Shown piece after piece: positions 6,689-11,795 of a DNA stretch of 11,795 bases. The notes beneath the pieces are model-generated. The model searched no databases. It saw only the letters and a program-made list of their open reading frames with translations, and was not told where the DNA came from. The first letter of the stretch is position 1. Every line of letters starts with the position of its first letter. The translations under genes and the position numbers were made by a program. Location: assembly GCA_009786295.1 (NCBI GenBank), contig WQTN01000115.1:1-11795 (forward strand). Reading direction: 5' to 3'. This DNA is from Methanomassiliicoccaceae archaeon (GTDB lineage Archaea; Thermoplasmatota; Thermoplasmata; Methanomassiliicoccales; Methanomethylophilaceae).

Positions 6689-8073
6689 GCCGCCACCCTC
6701 TGGTATTTCAGATACCGCTGGTAATCGTCTCCGAAGTATTTTGGCACCGTATCCAACGGATCTTTGTTCATGAACTGGTCCGGATACAGTATCTTTGCGA
6801 GAAGCTCATCGGCCTCCGCAAGCCTCGGCCCCGGTCGGGACAGGATGTCGGCTGAGGCTCCAGAGAAGGTGTGGATCTCTCCGTTCCTGTACGCCGGGGT
6901 CTCTTTCCAGACCGGATCCAATCTTTCAACAACATAGCGGTACTCTTCTTCGGAAACGATCGCTTTGCCGCCGTAGATTATTATGATGACGTTTGGCTGT
7001 TTGGCATGTATCTGCTCCTTTGATACCATGAACCAAGACGAGGACTGTGAATCGAAGATGTTCGTTCCTGAGACCTTCGATATGAGGTCCGAGGCGAATG
7101 TACCAGACCCAGATGTCCACGGGGACGGGTCTGCCGAAAGGGAAAGGAACACCCTCTTCGACGGCTGTGTCCCTATTATCCCTGTTATGGTATCGATGGT
7201 CATCCTTGTGGCCGTTATCGAGGAGTGGGCGTTCTCTTCGAGGCCAATGGCGGATGCTGCGATCCATATGTTATCGTATAATGTCTCAACATCGACCGCA
7301 TCGAACAGCACGACGCAGTCCAATCCGGACTTGCGGAGCTTGTTGGCCATGTTGATGTGTTCTCCGGTGCCTCCGTCGCAGAAGACTATATCGGGGCCGA
7401 GTTTCACTATCCATTCATAGTTGGGGTCGGTGTATCCCCCGACGACGGATATCGCACCGCTTTTCTTTTTGTCAAGAATCTCTTTAGGATAGTTGCTGTA
7501 AAGATCGGTGCCGACGATGAGGTCGATCCCTCCCACCGAGGACAATATCTCGGTCACTGAAGGAGCAAGCGATACTATCCTGAGCTTCTCTCCGGTCTTG
7601 GAGGAAAATCCGTTGTTAGCATATCTGTAATAAGTAAAGCCTGTGGAGTCCGTCCCTGGAACTACTCCGTTCTCCCCCGAGGCTCTCGCCCAGCATATCA
7701 GTCCGTATGATGGCGCTTCAGCGTCTCGCGGATCTTCTATAAGCGACCACGAGCCGGAATCGAGCACATACATATGCCATTGCATCCCGAACAGGTTAAC
7801 CTGTTCATTAACGGAGAAGACCTGCGATTTATCATCATACAGATAGACGATGTCGTATTCCTCGATCTCGCATGCTTTTTCAAGAGCATCGTTCCCGTTC
7901 ATCCCCTCGTCGAACGACATCGGTATCCAGACAACGTCCCAATATCCGAAGTCAATCATCACGCCTTCCGTACTGTCGGCTTCCACGGTAGTGAGGCCTA
8001 TCACAGGCACCATCGCAACGGCCAATACTCCTATCGCAACGGACAGCGCCAGTTTGACTTTCAGGGACCTCAT
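6685..8073 (-). CDS. btuF: ABC importer substrate-binding protein, BtuF-like, with extra N-terminal domain
   Basis: This 462-residue first gene of the operon encodes the extracytoplasmic ligand receptor. A hydrophobic signal or anchor (about 7-30) is followed by a domain at 37-140 shared with the next gene's product. A Peribp_2-type substrate-binding domain follows at about 163-435, opening with RIVSLAPSVTEILSSVGG and continuing GTDLYSNYPKEI, a pattern typical of corrinoid-binding BtuF, and including GPDIVFCD. The usual family length is near 280-350, so the N-terminal domain is an addition. No lipobox cysteine is present (first Cys at residue 68) and no C-terminal membrane helix is seen, so it is either secreted or held by an uncleaved N-terminal helix. 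The start has AGGAG nine bases upstream. The corrinoid ligand is inferred; haem or siderophore binding cannot be excluded. Confidence 0.88.
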   Translation of the reverse strand: MRSLKVKLALSVAIGVLAVAMVPVIGLTTVEADSTEGVMIDFGYWDVVWIPMSFDEGMNGNDALEKACEIEEYDIVYLYDDKSQVFSVNEQVNLFGMQWHMYVLDSGSWSLIEDPRDAEAPSYGLICWARASGENGVVPGTDSTGFTYYRYANNGFSSKTGEKLRIVSLAPSVTEILSSVGGIDLIVGTDLYSNYPKEILDKKKSGAISVVGGYTDPNYEWIVKLGPDIVFCDGGTGEHINMANKLRKSGLDCVVLFDAVDVETLYDNIWIAASAIGLEENAHSSITATRMTIDTITGIIGTQPSKRVFLSLSADPSPWTSGSGTFASDLISKVSGTNIFDSQSSSWFMVSKEQIHAKQPNVIIIIYGGKAIVSEEEYRYVVERLDPVWKETPAYRNGEIHTFSGASADILSRPGPRLAEADELLAKILYPDQFMNKDPLDTVPKYFGDDYQRYLKYQRVAA

Positions 8074-8095
8074 GCGTTCTTACTCCTCTCTTTAA

Positions 8096-8119
8096 CTTCC
8101 GACCGTAAAAGGTCGAAAG
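8096..8119 (-). promoter_or_regulatory. Hairpin at the 5' end of the importer mRNA
   Basis: In mRNA sense, CUUUCGACC, a six-base loop (UUUUAC) and GGUCGGAAG form a 9-bp stem with one G-U pair. It starts within a few bases of the transcript start predicted from the TATA box and ends just before the AGGAG ribosome binding site (8083-8087). It could stabilise the mRNA end or act as a protein or ligand control site. It is too small to be a cobalamin riboswitch. Confidence 0.5.
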
Positions 8120-8142
8120 GATAGCGGAGTAATATCGCGCAG

Positions 8143-8165
8143 GTTAATATTTAACGAACGCTCGT
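8143..8165 (-). promoter_or_regulatory. Promoter of the importer operon
   Basis: TTAAATATTAA (8144-8154) is a strong archaeal TATA box on the minus strand, centred about 26 bases before an expected start near 8122. It is embedded in a 13-base dyad, GTTAA-TAT-TTAAC (8143-8155). Just upstream is a half-symmetric ACGA-4-TCGT (8154-8165), in the TFB-recognition or operator position. The leader is about 50 bases, including the hairpin at 8096-8119. Confidence 0.6.
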
Positions 8166-8339
8166 ATTTTTTTCTCTTTCAAACATCCAATAGGGGTTTT
8201 CTGCCAAAAATGTGTACTTTTACAGTGGATTAAGTAAACAATAACAAAAACGATAACTGTCTCCTTTTCGGCGTATACCATAGCGGAGAATAAGGGCACG
8301 GCGGCTGGATGTTTCGTGGGGAAAAAAATCCCAGCACCG
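8166..8339. other. Unassigned AT-rich intergenic stretch
   Basis: I find no gene here. Visible details are A/T runs, a 9-base repeat ATAGCGGAG shared between 8121-8129 and 8280-8288, and an imperfect stem GCTGG (8304-8308) with CCAGC (8331-8335). Short frames crossing it on both strands lack ribosome binding sites and family features. Confidence 0.35.
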
Positions 8340-8347
8340 TTTATATA
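8340..8347 (+). promoter_or_regulatory. Orphan TATA box ahead of a GC-rich non-coding stretch
   Basis: TTTATATA is a near-ideal archaeal TATA box. The nearest recognised plus-strand gene begins 344 bases further on and has its own TATA boxes, so this one implies a separate transcript starting near 8370. Confidence 0.45.
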
Positions 8348-8369
8348 CCAACAAAAAGATGGTTTTTAT

Positions 8370-8516
8370 GTCCTCCAAACGGGCAAAAGGAGGATGGAGA
8401 ATGAAAGAACAATAGGCGAGAGAACGGGACATCAGGGGAGCGCACACAAATGCATCCGCTTCCCGCAGGCTCCCTGCCCCAGTTGGATAGTGACATAGGC
8501 TGGCGGTTTCTGCGCG
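8370..8516 (+). ncRNA. Candidate structured RNA
   Basis: This is a GC-rich island between AT-rich flanks, starting where the orphan TATA box predicts. It contains successive helices: TCCTCC (8371-8376) with GGAGGA (8389-8394); GGGGAGCG (8435-8442) with CGCTTCCC (8457-8464), eight pairs with one G-U; GCAGG-CTC-CCTGC (8465-8477), perfect; and CCAG (8479-8482) with CTGG (8500-8503). T-rich stretches near 8526-8540 could end the transcript. It does not match tRNA, RNase P, SRP or cobalamin-riboswitch hallmarks that I know. A 34-codon frame from ATG 8394 (to TAG 8498) overlaps it; its GGAGG abuts the ATG too closely for normal initiation, so I favour RNA over a peptide, with low certainty. Confidence 0.3.
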
Positions 8517-8600
8517 ATACCGGACCTTTGACCTTTTGTTCGCTTTCATTCTCACAAATCGGAAAACTTTGGAGCTTTCCAGACTCTTTTACTTACGAAC

Positions 8601-8628
8601 AAATCATATGATTTTATTCATTAAATAT
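8601..8628 (+). promoter_or_regulatory. Helicase promoter with upstream palindrome
   Basis: AAATCATATGATTT (8601-8614) is a perfect 14-base palindrome lying six bases before a TATA box, TTAAATAT (8621-8628). A second TATA-like TTATAA (about 8662-8667) lies 27 bases before the ATG and would give a leaderless mRNA. The palindrome is in the TFB/operator position and may bind a dimeric regulator. Confidence 0.45.
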
Positions 8629-8690
8629 CGCCATACACTTTCGGACATCTCCCGATTAACATTATAAGACGGGCTTGCTTACAAGGTCCG

Positions 8691-10742
8691 ATGGACGGCT
8701 CATTCTGCTCAAACTGCGGCTCAATGGTATTTCCCAACCAGAAGAAATGCGGTTCGTGCGGGCGGAATATTGACAGACCATCCGAACAGGGGCTGGATCA
8801 GTTCACGGCAGGCTCTGTACAGCCTAAGAAGAAATTCGTCGAGAAGGAGAATCCGGAAGCACCGTTTCTTCCATATGAGCCGAGAGAGATGCAGATGGAG
8901 ATCATAGCCGACATCAGAAGGGCTCTCGATGAAGGAAGGCACATCGTTATGGAATCCGGTACAGGCACCGGGAAGACGATCGTTTCACTCGCCGCAGGAC
9001 TCGAGCACGCAAAGAGAACAGGCAAGAGGATAGTGTACCTCACAAGGACCATTTCCCAATCCGATCAGGTCATGAGGGAGCTGAAAGCAATATCTTCCAT
9101 CAAACATGTCTCCGGAATAACGATAACAGGGAGGAACAAATCCTGCCCTCTTTTCGCAAAGGAGGGGATGGATGACCTGCCGCCGAACGTACTGTCTCTG
9201 ATGTGTGACGAAAGAAAAAGAAAGAGCATGAACGATGACCGCGGCGGCTGCAGGTTCTTTGAAAGAATAAAGGCAGAGGTCAACAACGTCATGGGGTTCT
9301 GTCTTCGCGAATTCCCCACATCTGCAGAACTGGACGCACACTGCGAGAAGGCAGGCGTGTGTCCGTATGAGATGAAAAAGATCCTGATGAAAGAGATGGA
9401 TGTTGTGGTCGCACCGTACGTGCACATCCTCTCGGAGGACATCAGGACAAATTTCATAGCCAATCTGGGAGGGGAGGAAGTTCCGCTGCTGCTGATAGTC
9501 GATGAGGCGCACAACATTATCGACGCGGCAAGGAGTCAAGAGAGCTTCTCCATAACATCAAAGATGATCGAAGCCGCCGCAGAGGAATGCACCGTTACAC
9601 AGACCGCCGAAATACTCAGCGGCGTGAAAACAGAAGATATCATCAAGTACCTTAAGAACGCCGTCAGGCAGCTGGCCACCGAAAACATACCGTTTGGAAA
9701 AACAGAATTCAGGCTCGGCAAGGACGCCGTAGAGAACATGATGATGAAACGTTTCGGCATCAACCACAGCGAACTGAACACTTTGATAGAGGACATCATA
9801 AGCGTAGGCGAAAAGCGCATGGACGCCATGGCCGACAAGGGCGACTTTTCCATCTCAGAAATATATACGCTCGGCGTTGCTATGAAGGACTGGATGATGT
9901 CCGACAATGACAGATACGTAAGGTCCGTGAAAACGTCCGAGAACGGAGAATATCTTTTCGCCGCATGCATCGACCCATCTGACATCGTGACATTCATGCA
10001 GGAACAGAACGGCGCCGTGCACATGTCAGGGACGCTTCAGCCCCTTGAGCAATATTACAAGATAATGGGGCTCCCGAGAAACACCATTGCCAGGACGTAT
10101 CCGTCGCCGTTTCCTAAAGAGAACAGATCCGTCGTGTATGTGGATGATGTGACCACCAAGTATGACAAAAGGGACCCGGAGATGATGACCCGCATAGAAA
10201 AGAAGATCGCGGTCCTATGCAATGTGGTCGACAAGAACGCTCTCGTGTTCTTTTCCTCTTATAAAATGATGAAGGATATGCGCCCGTCCCTGGAAGCCGA
10301 TATCGACAAACCTCTGTTCTGGGAGGAATCCGGCCAGCAGAAAAGGACGATGAGGGCTCTTGAGGCCTTCAGAAGAGGCTCCAACGGCGTATTCTTCAGC
10401 GTTATCGGCGGATCGGTCGCAGAAGGGATAGATTTCCCAGGCGAAGAGCTATGTTTCACTATCATAGTCGGCATTCCGTTCCCTCCGCCGTCGCTTGAAC
10501 AGAAAGCCATGTCGGAGATGTTCGATGCAAGGTACGGACCGGGAATGGGATGGAAATTCACTAACGAGGTTCCGGCGGTAAGGAAGATGAGGCAGGCCAT
10601 AGGCAGGATGATCAGGAACGAGACCGATTACGGCATGGCGGTGATACTCGATTCAAGAACATCAGAGTACCAAAGGCAGCTGGAGGCGGTCCTGTCAAAG
10701 AATCCCGTCAGGGATGCGGTCGACTTCTTTGCCAAGAGATGA
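8691..10742 (+). CDS. xpd: XPD/Rad3-family FeS DNA helicase with N-terminal zinc ribbon
   Basis: This 683-residue superfamily 2 helicase belongs to the XPD/DinG group. Residues 6-23 form a zinc ribbon (C6xxC9, C20xxC23) recalling the TFIIS/RPB9 type, joined by a linker to the helicase. Motif I is ESGTGTGKT (88-96) and motif II is VDEAHN (270-275). Four cysteines match the XPD iron-sulfur site: C152 (NKSC), C172 (LMC), C187 (GCRFFE) and C224 (VCPYE); C204 and C218 are extra. Helicase domain 2 shows SGTL, GGSVAEGIDF and QAIGRMIRN. Archaeal XPD unwinds DNA 5' to 3' and is linked to repair or R-loop/bubble processing. It is longer than usual archaeal XPD because of the zinc ribbon and linker. The weak AAGGT before the ATG and a TATA box at -27 leave leadered or leaderless initiation open. 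It stands alone, 44 bases before the transporter gene. Confidence 0.92.
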   Translation: MDGSFCSNCGSMVFPNQKKCGSCGRNIDRPSEQGLDQFTAGSVQPKKKFVEKENPEAPFLPYEPREMQMEIIADIRRALDEGRHIVMESGTGTGKTIVSLAAGLEHAKRTGKRIVYLTRTISQSDQVMRELKAISSIKHVSGITITGRNKSCPLFAKEGMDDLPPNVLSLMCDERKRKSMNDDRGGCRFFERIKAEVNNVMGFCLREFPTSAELDAHCEKAGVCPYEMKKILMKEMDVVVAPYVHILSEDIRTNFIANLGGEEVPLLLIVDEAHNIIDAARSQESFSITSKMIEAAAEECTVTQTAEILSGVKTEDIIKYLKNAVRQLATENIPFGKTEFRLGKDAVENMMMKRFGINHSELNTLIEDIISVGEKRMDAMADKGDFSISEIYTLGVAMKDWMMSDNDRYVRSVKTSENGEYLFAACIDPSDIVTFMQEQNGAVHMSGTLQPLEQYYKIMGLPRNTIARTYPSPFPKENRSVVYVDDVTTKYDKRDPEMMTRIEKKIAVLCNVVDKNALVFFSSYKMMKDMRPSLEADIDKPLFWEESGQQKRTMRALEAFRRGSNGVFFSVIGGSVAEGIDFPGEELCFTIIVGIPFPPPSLEQKAMSEMFDARYGPGMGWKFTNEVPAVRKMRQAIGRMIRNETDYGMAVILDSRTSEYQRQLEAVLSKNPVRDAVDFFAKR

Positions 10743-10786
10743 ATGTTTAACTCCGACTGCACATATCGGTTGAAGAGGGAGCGATC

Positions 10787-11722
10787 ATGGCCGCAGTGAA
10801 CATCCTTTCCAACATAAGATTCTGGATAATACTGGGTATTGTCTGCGCGCTCATCATCGGGCCGGTCGGCGAGTTTTCTTCGACGCTGGTGGTAATAGTC
10901 CTCATTGTTCAAATGACGTTATCGATGGACGGGCTCACTTTCAATACGGAAAATTTCAAAAAGAACAGAAACCAGATAATATATGCAACGGCGGCATGTT
11001 TCATCATATCGACTGGAACAGCACTGCTCATAGGATCTCTTTTTATCGCTGATCATCCGAACATTTGGAACGGCTGGGTCCTGCTTGCGGCCGTCCCCTG
11101 TGCGGTTTCTTGCGTCATGATGTCCTTCTTCCTCAGAGGGAACACGGTCATGTGTGTGCTCGCGCTTGCTGTGATATATCTCATAGCATTGATACTGACG
11201 CCGTTCATAACGAAGACGATCATAGGGGAATCGGTCAGCGTCTTGAAGATCTTCTCTTATGTGATATTGTTCGTCGCCGTGCCTATGGCGGCGTCGGTCC
11301 CGATGAAGAGAGTGAAGATAAGCAGAACAGCCAAAATGGTCGTGATAAACATCATGATATTCGTTATGATCATCTTGTCGCTGGGACAGAACAGAGAATA
11401 TTTGTTCTCCGAGCCTGGTATTGTTATGATCATCATAACAGCATGTGCGGTCCGCATATTCGGTGTGAGCCTGATAATGCTCTATCTGATGAAGAAAAGA
11501 GGTACGGACAGAGACAACGGCATCGTATACATCTCAATGGCCGTGTGGAAGAACTCCGGCCTCGCTGTAGCGCTGTGCTTCGTTCTTTTCGGAAACATTG
11601 CGGAAGCCGCCATCCCGTGTGCGATATCTTTGCTTATAGAGGTCCTGTGGTTCGCAGCGATGTCCGGTTACATAGAGAAGGTTTGGCCAAGCGTAAAACC
11701 GTCGTCTGCGGTCAACGGTTGA
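10787..11722 (+). CDS. BASS/SBF-family transporter (bile acid:sodium symporter-like)
   Basis: This 311-residue membrane protein has about nine to ten hydrophobic segments. It resembles the SBF/BASS family: GWVLLAAVPCAVSCVMMSFFLRGNT (written in two parts, about residues 95-119) corresponds to the conserved PxxxxS...xGN region, and AVWKNSGLAVAL (about 249-260) to the second-repeat crossover motif. Members move organic anions such as bile acids, pantoate, pyruvate or other carboxylates with sodium; the substrate here cannot be read from sequence. The ATG has a strong GAGGGAG five bases upstream. The 44-base gap from the helicase contains only a weak TATA-like GTTTAAC, so the two may be co-transcribed. 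The auxin-efflux-carrier family, with a related fold, is an alternative. Confidence 0.75.
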   Translation: MAAVNILSNIRFWIILGIVCALIIGPVGEFSSTLVVIVLIVQMTLSMDGLTFNTENFKKNRNQIIYATAACFIISTGTALLIGSLFIADHPNIWNGWVLLAAVPCAVSCVMMSFFLRGNTVMCVLALAVIYLIALILTPFITKTIIGESVSVLKIFSYVILFVAVPMAASVPMKRVKISRTAKMVVINIMIFVMIILSLGQNREYLFSEPGIVMIIITACAVRIFGVSLIMLYLMKKRGTDRDNGIVYISMAVWKNSGLAVALCFVLFGNIAEAAIPCAISLLIEVLWFAAMSGYIEKVWPSVKPSSAVNG

Positions 11723-11723
11723 G

Positions 11724-11730
11724 TTAAATA
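11724..11730 (+). promoter_or_regulatory. TATA box of the tRNA-Ser gene
   Basis: TTAAATA is centred 27 bases before the first base of the tRNA, the standard archaeal spacing. It lies just two bases after the transporter's stop codon, so the tRNA has its own promoter. Confidence 0.75.
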
Positions 11731-11753
11731 TGAACACTTTATTGACGACTTAA

Positions 11754-11795
11754 GCGGAGGTAGCTAAGCCTGGCCCACGGCGCCGGTCTTGAAAA
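11754..11795 (+). tRNA. tRNA-Ser (UGA anticodon), 5' half, cut by window edge
   Basis: The first 42 bases of a tRNA are present: acceptor strand GCGGAGG, T8-A9, a D-arm (GCT ... GGC) with the GG pair at 11772-11773, position-26 G, anticodon stem CCGGT and loop CTTGAAA with anticodon TGA at 11790-11792, followed by one A of the 3' stem. A UGA anticodon reads serine UCN codons. The large variable arm and 3' half lie outside the window. Confidence 0.88.

Noticed and set aside
8121..8288. ATAGCGGAG 9-base repeat at 8121 and 8280 as a regulatory pair
   Set aside because: Only two copies 150 bases apart with unrelated flanks; could be chance.
8316..8498. 60-codon plus-strand frame (or 34 codons from ATG 8394)
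   Set aside because: The long version begins before the TATA box at 8340; the short one has GGAGG directly against the ATG and no family features. Kept only as an alternative to the RNA.
8370..8516. Cobalamin riboswitch controlling the importer
   Set aside because: Checked both strands for the B12-box and core (such as GCCACUG and AGxCAGGAGACC); only scattered short resemblances, and the element is on the plus strand, away from the importer mRNA.
8220..8555. 111-codon minus-strand frame in the intergenic region
   Set aside because: No ribosome binding site, no recognisable domain, odd composition rich in Arg/Cys/Ser, and it overlaps promoter elements and the candidate RNA.
1..11795. CRISPR array, insertion sequence or integrase-type mobile element
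   Set aside because: No regularly spaced repeats, transposase-like frames or terminal inverted repeats were seen.

Overview
The window looks archaeal and most like a member of the Thermoplasmatota, probably a Methanomassiliicoccales-type methanogen (inference, moderate confidence). TATA-like boxes sit about 25-30 bases upstream of starts, and some genes appear leaderless or have almost no leader. There is an XPD-type FeS helicase, a family of proteins built from tandem zinc ribbons, a corrinoid-type ABC importer, and the 5' half of a tRNA-Ser(UGA) behind a textbook archaeal promoter. None of the nine complete genes ends in TAG, which fits (but does not prove) an amber-sparing, pyrrolysine-using lineage.

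Layout. Positions 1-605 (minus) hold the N-terminal part of a multi-zinc-ribbon protein that runs off the left edge. An AT-rich divergent promoter region (606-856) follows, then a two-gene MNT nucleotidyltransferase/HEPN module (857-1529, plus). From 8073 down to 1602 (minus) runs one tight five-gene operon: substrate-binding protein (btuF-like), membrane-anchored PQQ-type beta-propeller, FecCD/BtuC permease, BtuD-type ATPase, and a seven-zinc-ribbon protein with a helix-turn-helix-like C-terminus. All junctions overlap or are 8 bases apart. Positions 8074-8690 are a 617-base divergent intergenic region. It holds the importer promoter with a 5'-terminal mRNA hairpin, a strong plus-strand TATA box followed by a GC-rich stretch with several hairpins (candidate RNA), and a palindrome plus TATA box ahead of a zinc-ribbon/XPD helicase (8691-10742). 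A BASS-family transporter (10787-11722) and a partial tRNA-Ser (11754 to the end) close the window.

How the genes fit together. The importer operon is the most interesting part. The substrate-binding protein and the propeller begin with the same roughly 110-residue extracytoplasmic domain after their signal sequences. That domain recalls the DUF4430/transcobalamin-C-like fold, so the propeller is probably a working part of the uptake machine rather than a bystander. I infer a membrane-tethered accessory receptor for corrinoid (or another FecCD-type ligand), an ABC importer, and a zinc-ribbon protein at the operon end that could be its regulator. The MNT/HEPN pair has exact catalytic motifs and an AT-rich setting, as expected of a mobile toxin-antitoxin or defence module.
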